Shown here in pieces: positions 9,144 through 17,221 of a stretch of DNA of 64,000 bases. Every line of letters starts with the position of its first letter. Position 1 is the stretch's first letter. The DNA is from JAEUMG01 sp046349315. GTDB taxonomy: Bacteria > Pseudomonadota > Alphaproteobacteria > Rhizobiales > Aestuariivirgaceae. Where the stretch lies: assembly GCA_046349315.1 (NCBI GenBank), contig JAXMCQ010000013.1, positions 62,001 through 126,000 on the forward strand, given 5' to 3'. Under the pieces are notes generated by a model, which saw nothing but the letters and a program-made list of their open reading frames with translations, was not told where the DNA came from and ran no database searches. The position numbers and the translations under genes were made by a program.

Positions 9144-9509
9144 TTAACCGGCTTCGATCCCCAGATGCTTCTTCAGGTCGAGACGAACGGCGACGGCGGC
9201 CGTCGCAATCACCGAGGCGCCGCCGCGCTCCTTGTCGATCACATCCAACCCACCCAGCACGACATTCACCTTCACCTGGCCATGCGGCAGCGAGGCTTCC
9301 ACTGCCGCTGCGTCGACGCGCTCCGGTCTCTGCACGCCGATCGTCACTTCGATCTGCATTGTTTTTGGATCGACATCGAGGCTCCTGAGGAATGGCAGCG
9401 AGCTGTGATGGATGCAGTCCTGAACCGCGCGCAAGGCCGCCTTCGTGTAGTCGCCGCCATGCATGTCATTGCCATGGCCCATTTCGAGAATGATGCGTTC
9501 AAGCGCCAT
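9144..9509 (-). CDS. Lin0512 family protein (copy 2 of a tandem pair)
   Basis: 121-aa protein. MALERIILEMGHGNDMHGGDYTKAALRAVQDCIHHSSLPFL (given here as a motif span, residues 1-41) has the Lin0512-family layout: an acidic/glycine loop around residues 10-20 followed by a helix with DCIHHSSL. The family is small and functionally uncharacterised; its members are usually found as adjacent pairs. The neighbouring gene 9513-9860 is clearly a paralog (same M-A-L-x-R-x-I start, same DYTKAA...RA motif), and only 3 bases separate them. The shared histidine and serine near residues 34-37 suggest a ligand or metal site, but that is a guess. A heterodimer of the two copies is the simplest idea. Confidence 0.8.
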   Translation of the reverse strand: MALERIILEMGHGNDMHGGDYTKAALRAVQDCIHHSSLPFLRSLDVDPKTMQIEVTIGVQRPERVDAAAVEASLPHGQVKVNVVLGGLDVIDKERGGASVIATAAVAVRLDLKKHLGIEAG

Positions 9510-9512
9510 GGC

Positions 9513-9860
9513 TCATTTCTCCGGAATGTCGAGATAGACGGTGGCCGCGGCATTGGCCATGACAGTGAGGTTGTTGCCAGCGTCATTCATGATTTCGAGG
9601 CCGCCTTTGATGACCTCAACCTTGCCCGTGCCATAGGGCAACACAGCCAGCACCGCATCCTTGTCGACGAGTTCCGGCTTCGGCACGCCGACGATCACGT
9701 CGACAACCATGTCATGGCCGGTCTGCCCCACCGCCGCAGCGATCGTGAGTGAGTTGTGCCAGAGCGCGTCGCGCAGGGCGCGCACCGCGGCCTTGGTATA
9801 ATCGGCGCCGGTCAGGTCCGTGCCCATCCCGATCTCGACGATCATGCGTTTGAGTGCCAT
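9513..9860 (-). CDS. Lin0512 family protein (copy 1 of a tandem pair)
   Basis: 115-aa paralog of the next gene. Shared blocks are MIVEIGMGTDLTGADYTKAA (residues 6-25), RALRDALWHNSL and a VDVIVGVPKPELVD strand-turn, then LPYGTGKVEVIKGGLEI. Its partner has the matching VTIGVQRPERVD and LPHGQVKVNVVLGGLDV. No signal peptide or membrane segment is present, so it is cytoplasmic. It starts 35 bases after the alpha/beta hydrolase stop, with GAAGGAG-like purines ahead of ATG 9860. No biochemical role is known to me for the family. Confidence 0.8.
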   Translation of the reverse strand: MALKRMIVEIGMGTDLTGADYTKAAVRALRDALWHNSLTIAAAVGQTGHDMVVDVIVGVPKPELVDKDAVLAVLPYGTGKVEVIKGGLEIMNDAGNNLTVMANAAATVYLDIPEK

Positions 9861-9895
9861 GCCTTCTCCTTACAAAAGTACCGATCGGTTTGTGG

Positions 9896-10738
9896 CTAGG
9901 ACGCTAGGAAGGCGGATACTTCGGCGTTAAACCGCCTTGGGTTCTCGAAGAACATGAAGTGACCTCCGCCCTCATCCTCCTCGTATATGGAGGCCTTCGC
10001 GTTGGGATTGACGGAAGCGATCCATTCCTGCGATTCAGCCGAAAATATGCTCTTGCGACCGCCGATGACAAGCGAGGGAAGCCGAGTCGTTTCAATGACA
10101 TCGCGCCAGTCGCTGAGACTATGGTCGAACTGAAGGTCGGCGGCCGCACCGCGCGGCATTTTCAGGTTCTCTTCGGTAATCCAGCGCAGATCGGCATCCG
10201 AGACCTTCGATGTAAACATGCCGCGAAGGATTTTCATCGTGTCATCGACCGTTGTCGTTGCCCGAACCAGATCGCAGAAGCTCGCGACGGCCTGAACATC
10301 CGGAAACAAGCATCCATATCGCAGCTTCTCGGCGTCAGACCATGCCGGCAGCGCAGCAACCATCGGCGCTTGGTCGACAATCACGAGCCTTCTCAGTTTC
10401 CTGGGGCCGAACAGATCGAGATAACTCCAGACAATCGAGCTACCCATCGAGTGTCCAAGGACATCGACGCTATCGAAGTCCAGGGCGTCGATCACATCGG
10501 ACAGATCCATCGCCAGTCGCTGGATCCGGTGACCACCGGCGGTGTTCGGGCTATCGCCGTGGCTACGCATGTCGAGGGCGATGACGCGACGGTGCTTGGC
10601 CAGCTCTTCGATATTCCTGCCAAACTCAGCCGCCGACTGCGACCAACCGGGGATCATGATGAGTGGCTGACCATTCCCCGCCTCTATGGCATTGAGGGTA
10701 ATGCCGCTCGAAGTCTTGATGCTTCTTCTCGCCGCCAT
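9896..10738 (-). CDS. Alpha/beta hydrolase
   Basis: 280-aa alpha/beta-hydrolase-fold enzyme. The oxyanion loop is MIPGWSQSAAEFGRN (about residues 28-42), the nucleophile elbow GHSMGSS near 95-101 and the catalytic histidine in GGGHFMFFENPRRF close to the C-terminus. The fold covers esterases, lactonases, haloperoxidase-like enzymes and C-C hydrolases, and the sequence does not choose among them. It is the first gene of the four-gene minus-strand operon with two Lin0512 proteins and an ABM protein. That grouping suggests modification of a small ester, lactone or aromatic metabolite. ATG 10738 is the only sensible start. Confidence 0.85.
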   Translation of the reverse strand: MAARRSIKTSSGITLNAIEAGNGQPLIMIPGWSQSAAEFGRNIEELAKHRRVIALDMRSHGDSPNTAGGHRIQRLAMDLSDVIDALDFDSVDVLGHSMGSSIVWSYLDLFGPRKLRRLVIVDQAPMVAALPAWSDAEKLRYGCLFPDVQAVASFCDLVRATTTVDDTMKILRGMFTSKVSDADLRWITEENLKMPRGAAADLQFDHSLSDWRDVIETTRLPSLVIGGRKSIFSAESQEWIASVNPNAKASIYEEDEGGGHFMFFENPRRFNAEVSAFLAS

Positions 10739-11084
10739 GACTGTCTCCAGATTTACGAACGGACTGGTTAGTGCCTGACGCAGTCAATCAAGTAAATCCA
10801 ACGGACACATTCGCGACGCGCCGATGATCGAAGACAGAGTCACGTGCTCAAGTTGAGGACTTAGGCTATTACACCACAAGATAGAAATCCATTTCTAGGC
10901 CCATAGCAGGCCCGTAGAGCGCCTTTCGCTCTTGGCCGCTACCCCCCTACCAGGAATACACGGAAAGCCTCTCCACGGCCTTCCTAGGCGGTTCCAGAGG
11001 CCTTCCAGTAGGCGATGTTCCTTCTTCGTACCTAAATGAGGTCGAATTTCAACTTATCGATGTTCAGGACCCCATTGCCTCTAC
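10739..11084. other. Intergenic stretch, no gene recognised
   Basis: This 346-base gap separates two minus-strand operons (the ribose-type transporter ends at 11085; the hydrolase operon starts at 10738). Six-frame reading shows no plausible short gene. It holds an imperfect inverted repeat at 10962-11006 and probably the hydrolase promoter near 10760-10850, but I could not pick out a convincing -35/-10 pair. Confidence 0.6.
10962..11006. repeat. Imperfect inverted repeat downstream of the ribose-type transporter
   Basis: Arms GGAAAGCCTCT (10962-10972) and AGAGGCCTTCC (10996-11006) pair at 10 of 11 positions around a 23-base loop. It could stabilise or terminate the transporter transcript. 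No T-run follows on the minus strand, so a factor-independent terminator is unlikely. Confidence 0.4.
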
Positions 11085-12098
11085 CTAGGCTCGTACTGCG
11101 TATTGTCTGGCGAGCGTTGAGAGTCCCACGGCGAGGATAAGTACAGCGCCCTTGAAGATCGGCTGGAAGTTGGTCGGCGCACCGAAAATCGCCAAGCCAT
11201 TGAAGCCGACCGCCAGGATGAGAACGCCCACCAAAGTTCCGGTGATGTGAAACTGGCCTTCGCGCAAGGTGGCCGAGCCGAGGAAGACGGCGGCGAAAGC
11301 ATCGAGGAGATAACCGTCGGCCGCACCGAGGGTGCCGCTTCCCAAGAGCGATGTCAGCAGGATGCCGGTCAGCGCTGCGCAAAAGCCGGCGGTTGCGAAG
11401 GCAAAGAGTTTGATGCGATCGACGCGGATGCCGGAAAGTCGCGCCGCTTCGATATTGCTCCCCACCGCCTGCATTTTCTGGCCGATATCGGTCTTGTTGA
11501 GGATCGTCCAGAGGACGACCAGCACGGCGAGCATGATGAAGACCGGATTGGGTATTCCGAAGATCAGACGCCCCAGCGCCAGTTCTGTAAAAGGCCGCGG
11601 AATGCCCATGGCGATCGGAAACGAGCTGTAAGAGAAGCCGATGCCGGACAGCATCGTGCCGACGCCGATGGTGGCAATCACCGCATTGATGCGGACCTTC
11701 GTGACAAGGGTACCGTTCAGGAGGCCGATCGCCGTGCCGAGCGCCAAAGCCATGCCGATTGCGACCGGAACCGGCAATCCCTGCTTCGCCATCAGTCCGG
11801 CAACAATGAGGCCGACGAAACTCGCGACATAGCCGATGCTGAGATCGAATTCGCCGACAACCAACGTATAGGTAAGGCCAGCGGCGATGATGGCGGTGAG
11901 CGAGGCCTGGCTCAGAATATTGAGAGCGTTGCCGGTGGTGAAGAACGTGCCCGGCGCATTGATCGAGAAGAAGACGATCATGGCGAGAAGGCCGATGATC
12001 GTGCCGTACCGAGAAATGAAGGTGAGGACCGGCCTTCGCCAATTGCGGGATTGGCCGGCGGATAGCTTGTCTGCTGCGGCGCTGGGCAAGCTCGTCAC
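11085..12098 (-). CDS. Ribose-type sugar ABC transporter permease (RbsC family)
   Basis: 337-aa inner-membrane permease of the CUT2 class. The family signature VVGEFDLSIGYVASFVGLIVAG lies near residues 100-121 (GEFDLSIG being the usual GGIDLSVG) and the late motif AFAAVFLGSATLREGQFHITGT near 266-287. About eight to ten hydrophobic stretches are present. The N-terminal 28 residues are polar. It follows the ATPase gene with a 4-base overlap (12095-12098). It would move a sugar or polyol across the inner membrane as a dimer. The usual S in LGGxSxxGG is here LGSATLREG, a modest departure. Confidence 0.88.
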   Translation of the reverse strand: MTSLPSAAADKLSAGQSRNWRRPVLTFISRYGTIIGLLAMIVFFSINAPGTFFTTGNALNILSQASLTAIIAAGLTYTLVVGEFDLSIGYVASFVGLIVAGLMAKQGLPVPVAIGMALALGTAIGLLNGTLVTKVRINAVIATIGVGTMLSGIGFSYSSFPIAMGIPRPFTELALGRLIFGIPNPVFIMLAVLVVLWTILNKTDIGQKMQAVGSNIEAARLSGIRVDRIKLFAFATAGFCAALTGILLTSLLGSGTLGAADGYLLDAFAAVFLGSATLREGQFHITGTLVGVLILAVGFNGLAIFGAPTNFQPIFKGAVLILAVGLSTLARQYAVRA

Positions 12099-13687
12099 GT
12101 CCTCTCCCCTTCCATCTCCGCTCCCTCAAGATAGCTCAGAGCAATAATCCGCGCTTCTGTTATGTCATTTCCGATGAGTTCGCCGGCCACTTTTCCTTCA
12201 TGCAGCACGACCACGCGATCGGCGAGGATTGCAAGTTCCTCCACGTCGGACGAGATCACGATAATCCCGACGCCTTTTTGGGCAAGGTCGCGGATGACAT
12301 CATGGATTTCTTCGCGCGCGCCGATATCGACGCCGCGCGAAGGTTCGTCGAGTATCAAGAGACGGATATTCGGCCCGAGCCAGCGCGCGATCATCGCCTT
12401 CTGCTGATTGCCGCCTGAGAGTTCGATGATGCGGTTGCCGATGCCGGGCGTCTTGATGCTCAGTTGCCTAACCAGGTTTTCCGCGCGGCCACGCATCTTG
12501 GCAAAGGATAGAAACGGAAAATTGGGAACGACGCGGAGATTGGAAAGCGAGGCGACATTGATATTGAAGCCGACCGATTGATCCGGCATCAAGCCTTGCG
12601 ACCGGCGCTCTTCCGAAACCAGAGCTATGCCGGCCTTGATGGCGGCCGATTCACTGGCGAGATCCAGCTTTGTGCCGCCCATCTCGAAGTGACCCTCCTG
12701 CAGCGGGTCGACGCCGAAGGCCAAGCGCGCGACTTCAGTCCGCCCGGAACCGACCAGGCCGCCGAGGGCCAGGATCTCGCCCTTATGGACATCGAAGCTC
12801 ACATTCCTCACCGCATTGCCACGCTTCAGGTTCCGGGCCGAGAAAAGCGGTGTCCCGGTGCGATCGATCTTGGCCAGGCGCCGGCCTTCGCCGGACTTGA
12901 TGTCGTGACCTACAATCGCTCGGATCAAGCCTCTCTTGTCAAGATCGCCGCGCGTCGCGCGGGCGACCACTTGCCCATCGCGAAAAACAGTGATGCGATC
13001 GCAGAGATCGAGCACTTCGTCGAGCCGGTGCGATACATAGAGAATTGCGACGCCATCGGCCGCGAGATCCCGGACAATCGAGAACAATTGCTCGGTCTCG
13101 GCATTCGACAGTGAGGCCGTGGGCTCGTCCATGGCGATCATCGAAGCTTCGCGGACCAAGGCCTTACTGATCATCACCAGCCAGCGCTCGGCGATCGACA
13201 ATTCGGATACAGGTCTTTCGAGCGAGAACTTGATGCCAACCCGCTTGGCCGCAGCCCGGGCGCTGACGCTCGAACGCTTCCAGTCGATCATGCCGAGGCG
13301 AGTTATCTTGGGGGCGCCAAGCAGGATGTTCTGAATGGCGTTGAAATGCGGAACGAGGTTGAGCTCCTGGTGGATGAAGGCGAGGCCGGCCTTCTCGGCG
13401 GCCTGCGGTGATCCGTGCTTCAGTTCCTCGCCGCGGATCGTGATCGTCCCATGATCGGGAACGGTTACACCGGCGAGACAACGGATCAGCGTCGACTTTC
13501 CAGCCCCATTGGCGCCGACGAGGCCATGAACCTCCCCGCGCCGGATATCCATATCGACATCCTTGAGCGCGACCTCGCCGGCGAAGTGCTTGCTTAGCCC
13601 GCGAATGCTGATCAAACTATAGGGAGACTCGCCTGAAGCGAGCCTCCCTTCCTGTATCCGGTTTTGGTGATAGGCCTCAGAAGCCAT
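12095..13687 (-). CDS. Ribose-type sugar ABC transporter ATPase (RbsA family)
   Basis: Tandem-domain ATPase of 530 aa, with two fused nucleotide-binding domains as in RbsA/XylG. Walker A of domain 1 is GANGAGKST at 58-66, with signature LSIAERWLV and Walker B IAMDEPTASL. Domain 2 has the degenerate Walker A GLVGSGRTE and the intact signature LSGGNQQK with LILDEPSRGVD. Only one site is expected to hydrolyse ATP, which is normal for this family. The ATG at 13687 overlaps the binding-protein stop by 11 bases and gives about 24 residues more than usual. A TTG at 13615 would give a canonical N-terminus, and a strong hairpin at 13622-13648 lies within the extra segment, so the start is uncertain. 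Confidence 0.87.
   Translation of the reverse strand: MASEAYHQNRIQEGRLASGESPYSLISIRGLSKHFAGEVALKDVDMDIRRGEVHGLVGANGAGKSTLIRCLAGVTVPDHGTITIRGEELKHGSPQAAEKAGLAFIHQELNLVPHFNAIQNILLGAPKITRLGMIDWKRSSVSARAAAKRVGIKFSLERPVSELSIAERWLVMISKALVREASMIAMDEPTASLSNAETEQLFSIVRDLAADGVAILYVSHRLDEVLDLCDRITVFRDGQVVARATRGDLDKRGLIRAIVGHDIKSGEGRRLAKIDRTGTPLFSARNLKRGNAVRNVSFDVHKGEILALGGLVGSGRTEVARLAFGVDPLQEGHFEMGGTKLDLASESAAIKAGIALVSEERRSQGLMPDQSVGFNINVASLSNLRVVPNFPFLSFAKMRGRAENLVRQLSIKTPGIGNRIIELSGGNQQKAMIARWLGPNIRLLILDEPSRGVDIGAREEIHDVIRDLAQKGVGIIVISSDVEELAILADRVVVLHEGKVAGELIGNDITEARIIALSYLEGAEMEGERT
13622..13648 (-). repeat. Stem-loop between binding-protein and ATPase genes
   Basis: GGGAGACTCGC (13622-13632) pairs with GCGAGCCTCCC (13638-13648) over 11 positions, one of them a G-U type pair on the minus-strand RNA, with a 5-base loop. 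It sits about 30-55 bases downstream of the binding-protein stop, where such hairpins commonly stabilise the binding-protein mRNA and lower expression of downstream genes. No T-run follows. It overlaps the N-terminal codons of the ATPase reading frame if ATG 13687 is used. Confidence 0.55.
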
Positions 13688-14624
13688 TCGGGTGGTCGGC
13701 CAAGAACTTGTCCACGTTGTCCTTGGTTACCACGATACCGGGAATTTCAATCGTCTTGGGAGTCCATGCGCTGCCAGCTGCAGCGGCATCGAGGATCGCC
13801 TGGAACACAGCCTTGCCTTCCTCGAAGGCGGGCTGGAAGACGGTAGCGGTCATATCCCCGTCCTTGACCAATTGCACGGCCTGCGGGCTGCCGTTGATCG
13901 AGACGGTCACGACATCCGTGCGGCCCGCCTGCCGCAAGGCTGCGACGCCGCCTTGCATTGGTTCATCCCAGCACGACCAGATGGCGAGCGGCTTTGGGCC
14001 GCCTGCGGGATGGGCCGTCAACCAGGACTGCGTCATGGCATTGCCGTTCTGGACCTGGCCCGGGACGGTGACTTCATTGTAGGTGATGCTGAGGTCAGAC
14101 TTGCCCGCGACACCCTGATCGAAGGCGACGCCGCGATCGATGCAGAGCTTGCCGGGGTGGAAGGTCATGGCAAGAATCTCGGCCGAATCGCCGGTCTTGC
14201 TGAGAAGGTACTTTACCGAGTCTTCGCCGACGGTGAGACCGCTGGTCGTGACCACGATGCCGGGGACGATTTCGCCGCCCCAGGTCGCGACCGGGATGCC
14301 GGCCGCATTCGCAGCTGCGAGGCCCGAACCAATCGAACTGCTCGCAAATGCGAGAACGAATATTGCGTCAACTTTCTGAACAACGAATGAGTTCATGGCG
14401 GCATTGGCCTGGTCGGCGCTCGCCTGCGTGTCGATCACCTTGACGTCCCATCCGGCCGCCTTGGCGGCTTCGGTGGCGCCCGCGATCACCGCGATATTCA
14501 GGGCGTCATTGGCAAGAAGCGCAACAATGCCGAGGGTTTTTGCCTCGGCCGCCGAAAGTGTGAACATGACGCCGGCATAGACGGCCGCGATTACAGACAG
14601 AGCCCTAACGAAATATCGTCTCAT
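13677..14624 (-). CDS. Ribose-type sugar ABC transporter substrate-binding protein
   Basis: 315-aa periplasmic binding protein (Peripla_BP_4 / RbsB type). From ATG 14624 a signal peptide of about 29 residues (MRRYFVRALSVIAAVYAG..., ending SAAEA) precedes KTLGIVALLAND. The frame remains open 16 codons upstream, but GGGAGGTTTAAC directly before 14624 fixes this start. The hinge-region motifs DTQASADQANAAMN and the ligand-lobe WSCWDEPMQGGVAALRQAG are present. It is the first gene of its operon (binding protein, ATPase, permease). The ligand is probably a sugar or polyol. It is divergent from the SDR operon, with a perfect palindrome in between. Confidence 0.88.
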   Translation of the reverse strand: MRRYFVRALSVIAAVYAGVMFTLSAAEAKTLGIVALLANDALNIAVIAGATEAAKAAGWDVKVIDTQASADQANAAMNSFVVQKVDAIFVLAFASSSIGSGLAAANAAGIPVATWGGEIVPGIVVTTSGLTVGEDSVKYLLSKTGDSAEILAMTFHPGKLCIDRGVAFDQGVAGKSDLSITYNEVTVPGQVQNGNAMTQSWLTAHPAGGPKPLAIWSCWDEPMQGGVAALRQAGRTDVVTVSINGSPQAVQLVKDGDMTATVFQPAFEEGKAVFQAILDAAAAGSAWTPKTIEIPGIVVTKDNVDKFLADHPNGF

Positions 14625-14750
14625 GTTAAACCTCCCACTCCGGTTTGCTTGTTGTGAATGCGCCGGATGCAACGGAGTCGAGCGCCCAATTCAGGCAGCA
14701 GCCAGCAAACAGTTTGGTAACAGAGCGGGCGCGCGCGGGAACAGTATGCG

Positions 14751-14764
14751 CTGCTATATAGCAG
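14751..14764. promoter_or_regulatory. Perfect 14-bp palindrome, candidate operator
   Basis: CTGCTATATAGCAG is a perfect inverted repeat in the 273-base divergent region between the binding-protein gene (starts 14624, minus) and the SDR (starts 14898, plus). Position and symmetry suit a site controlling both operons. The nearest regulator in the block is the LysR protein at 18238, but the site lacks the classical LysR T-N11-A layout. Confidence 0.45.
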
Positions 14765-14897
14765 TTATCGCGATTTGAGACGGTTAGACCGTTTCACTTC
14801 CCGCGGATTCCGAGGCAGACTCCGCGCAAATTTGGCTCCGTACAAAAAAGCGGCGCCGTGGGCGGGCTCTTGCGCGCCAAGAATGGGAGGTTCTTCC

Positions 14898-15680
14898 GTG
14901 CAGGTAACCTATGATTTTGCAGGCAAAAGTGCCCTGCTCATTGGCGGAACCACCGGCATCGGACGGGCTACGGCGCTGGCCTTCGCCAAGGCCGGCGCGA
15001 ACCTCTTCGTCGCGGGAATTGGCTCGCAGCACGGCGCCAGCCTGAAGGACGAAGTCAAGTCGGCCGGGAAGGTCGAATACGAATTTCTCGAGGTCGATGT
15101 CCGAGATGCGGAGGCGATGGCCAAGCTTCATCAAAAAGCCTTCGATCGCTTCGGCCGGATCGATTTTGCCTTCAACAACGCCGGCGTCCCGGGGAAAACA
15201 GCTCCCGTCCAGGAGCTCGACGAAGCCGATTTCAACCTTCTCATCGACGTCAATCTGAAAGGCGTCTTCTTCGGCCTCAAGCACCAGATCCCGCATATGA
15301 TCGCGAAGGGCGGCGGGGCGATCGTCAATACTTCTTCGCTGTTCGGCGTCATGGGCTTTGCGACGACGGCCGTCTATTGCGCCAGCAAATGGGGCGTCAT
15401 CGGGCTTACCAATTCCGCGGCCCTAGAGGTGGCGCGCAAGAACATCCGTATCAACGCAATCGCTCCGGGATCGGTGATGACACCGCTCCTCACCGGCATG
15501 TTCGGCAGCGCGCAGGCTGCCAAGGACACCGTGCTGCCGATGATCCCGATGGGCCGCATTAGCGATCCCTCAGAGATTGCCCAATTGGTGATGTTCCTCT
15601 GTTCCGATGCTGCTTCCTTCATCACCGGGCAAGCCGTAGTCATCGATGGCGGCGGGTTCGTTGCCGGCGCCGACAAGTAA
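14898..15680 (+). CDS. SDR family NAD(P)-dependent oxidoreductase
   Basis: Classical short-chain dehydrogenase/reductase of 260 aa. Cofactor loop GGTTGIG is at residues 16-22, NNAG in the fourth strand, the catalytic serine in NTSSLFG and YCASK supplies the Tyr/Lys pair; PGSVMTPL follows. Start GTG 14898 is chosen because GGGAGG lies 8 bases upstream, although the frame stays open to 14775. Such enzymes oxidise or reduce alcohols, sugars or lactols. As first gene of the plus-strand block beside a sugar transporter, it may carry out the first oxidation of the imported substrate. Confidence 0.9.
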   Translation: MQVTYDFAGKSALLIGGTTGIGRATALAFAKAGANLFVAGIGSQHGASLKDEVKSAGKVEYEFLEVDVRDAEAMAKLHQKAFDRFGRIDFAFNNAGVPGKTAPVQELDEADFNLLIDVNLKGVFFGLKHQIPHMIAKGGGAIVNTSSLFGVMGFATTAVYCASKWGVIGLTNSAALEVARKNIRINAIAPGSVMTPLLTGMFGSAQAAKDTVLPMIPMGRISDPSEIAQLVMFLCSDAASFITGQAVVIDGGGFVAGADK

Positions 15681-15696
15681 GAGCCGGGATTCGCAC

Positions 15697-16299
15697 GTGG
15701 CGCTCGCCATGCCAATATCGGATGAAGCGGCTGCCGACGGCAGCCTTCCGGAGCCCGTGCTGCGCTACATCATAGCGATCCGCCCCATCCATGATGGACT
15801 GCGCCGCGCGTTGATCCATCTTTCAGGCTTCGCGCTCGAACAGATCACTAAGACTGGACATCGTTTCATCGGCCATGGTCTGGTCGAGTCGGCTCGGCTT
15901 GCATTCGCAGAGATTTCCGACGGACTGCGCAGCATCACCGTTCCCGACGCTTCAACTCATCACATGACGCATCTGCGCGGTGCGGCAACGGCCATCGAAT
16001 CTGGAATTAGGACCGCCCTATCCATAACTGATCCGGAGGGCGATCGGCTGCTTCACGCACTTGAACAGGCGAACCATCACCTGCGCGCCGCTAATCGCTG
16101 CCTGCCCGGCACGACAAATGTCGATTTGACACAATCATGCTGCGCCGGTGCTGCGAGCCACACGACAGTCCGGCCAACGAAAACACCGAATGGGAGACGC
16201 CATGGCCAATTACTCGATCTGGGTCCTGGACTACGCGGCAGTCAACAAATTCCCGCAGAGCGTGATGCTCTACGGACCGCAATATCACGGCATACGTAA
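15697..16299 (+). CDS. Hypothetical helical protein, C-terminus doubtful
   Basis: An open frame begins at GTG 15697 (ATG 15709 is an alternative) directly after the SDR stop. Residues about 20-135 look like real coding sequence: amphipathic helices such as HDGLRRALIHLSGFALEQI and LHALEQANHHLRAANRC. I do not recognise a family. The last 60 residues are low-complexity-like, and the frame overlaps the next gene by 98 bases, which is suspicious. A single frameshift near 16108 would end the protein at TGA 16127-16129, before the next RBS. It is either a short protein with a sequence error or a slightly damaged gene. No signal peptide or clear membrane segment is seen. Confidence 0.45.
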   Translation: MALAMPISDEAAADGSLPEPVLRYIIAIRPIHDGLRRALIHLSGFALEQITKTGHRFIGHGLVESARLAFAEISDGLRSITVPDASTHHMTHLRGAATAIESGIRTALSITDPEGDRLLHALEQANHHLRAANRCLPGTTNVDLTQSCCAGAASHTTVRPTKTPNGRRHGQLLDLGPGLRGSQQIPAERDALRTAISRHT

Positions 16300-17080
16300 C
16301 CTGCCCTATGCCTATGTCCTCATGAAGGGCAAGGGCGAAGTCATCCTTGTCGACACCGGCTATGATCACAAGGAGTATGGCAAGTATCTCGCCGATCTTT
16401 ATGGTGTCTCAAACTTCCACCCCGCAAGAGAAGTCCTCGCTGAATGTGGCGTGAAACCGGAAGATGTGACGACTGTCTTCATAACCCATGCTCATTTCGA
16501 TCACATGGGCGGACTCGACCTCTTTCCCAATGCCAAATTCTACATCCAGAAGCGTGAACTCGATAAATGGGTATGGGCGCTGACCCTCGGCCCTGAGTTC
16601 CGGTTCCTAGTCGGCGCTGCCGACCCAAGCGATATCGTCAAAGCCGTCCGGTTCGCCAAGGAAGGCCGCATGATCGTCGTCGATGGCGATCGCGAGGACG
16701 TGTTGCCGGGGATCGATCTTCATCTTGCGGCGGATACGCATACTTATGGTTCCATGTATGTCACCGTTCGCAATGACGGTGCACGGGAAAGTGCCGATAG
16801 CTGGATTCTGGCCGGCGACCTCGCCTACACCTATGACAACTTCACCGGGCTGGATAAGGACGACAAGTATCTGGTGCCGATCGGGCTTGCCGTGGGCAGC
16901 CAGTCCAACCTGCTTTTCACCAGCGCCGCGATGGTTAAGGCGGTCGGCGGCGACCATAAGCGTGTCATTCCGGTTCACGAAGACCGGCTGAAGACCATGT
17001 TTCCCTCGCGAACCACCACGGCCGGATTGCATGTCGTGGAACTAACCCTCGCCGATGGCGAACCCAGCAAGGTTTCGTAG
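16202..17080 (+). CDS. Metallo-beta-lactamase-fold hydrolase (N-acyl homoserine lactonase family)
   Basis: 292-aa MBL-fold protein. The zinc motif THAHFDHMGG (about residues 98-107) gives HxHxDH, and later aspartate/histidine ligands lie in AGDLAYTYDN and VIPVHEDR. The N-terminus MANYSIWVLDYAAVN and the YVLMKGKGEVILVDTGYD strand are typical of the AHL-lactonase-like subgroup. Start ATG 16202 follows GGGAGACGCC; the frame upstream to 16148 lacks an RBS. It hydrolyses lactones or related esters by family, but substrates range beyond quorum signals. A second member lies at 20633 in the same operon direction. Confidence 0.85.
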   Translation: MANYSIWVLDYAAVNKFPQSVMLYGPQYHGIRNLPYAYVLMKGKGEVILVDTGYDHKEYGKYLADLYGVSNFHPAREVLAECGVKPEDVTTVFITHAHFDHMGGLDLFPNAKFYIQKRELDKWVWALTLGPEFRFLVGAADPSDIVKAVRFAKEGRMIVVDGDREDVLPGIDLHLAADTHTYGSMYVTVRNDGARESADSWILAGDLAYTYDNFTGLDKDDKYLVPIGLAVGSQSNLLFTSAAMVKAVGGDHKRVIPVHEDRLKTMFPSRTTTAGLHVVELTLADGEPSKVS

Positions 17081-17221
17081 TCGGAACGCACCACGGCAAA
17101 ACGGGATGGTCATTTCTGTTATAGCCAAGTTAGCGGTGCCGCGGCGCGGCAACTGGTCTAGAGGTTCGATCTCCACACGTGTCGAACTGCGACATCGCCT
17201 AAGAAGTGCCGGGAGTTATGC

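Noticed and set aside
10739..11084. Possible small gene or RNA in the 346-base gap
   Set aside because: No open frame with RBS and no conserved RNA pattern could be seen; the inverted repeat lacks a T-run and is imperfect.
11032..12129. A 365-codon minus-strand frame overlapping the ribose-type permease
   Set aside because: It is an out-of-frame reading of 11085-12098, rich in R, H and C, with no domain; the permease frame has the family motifs.
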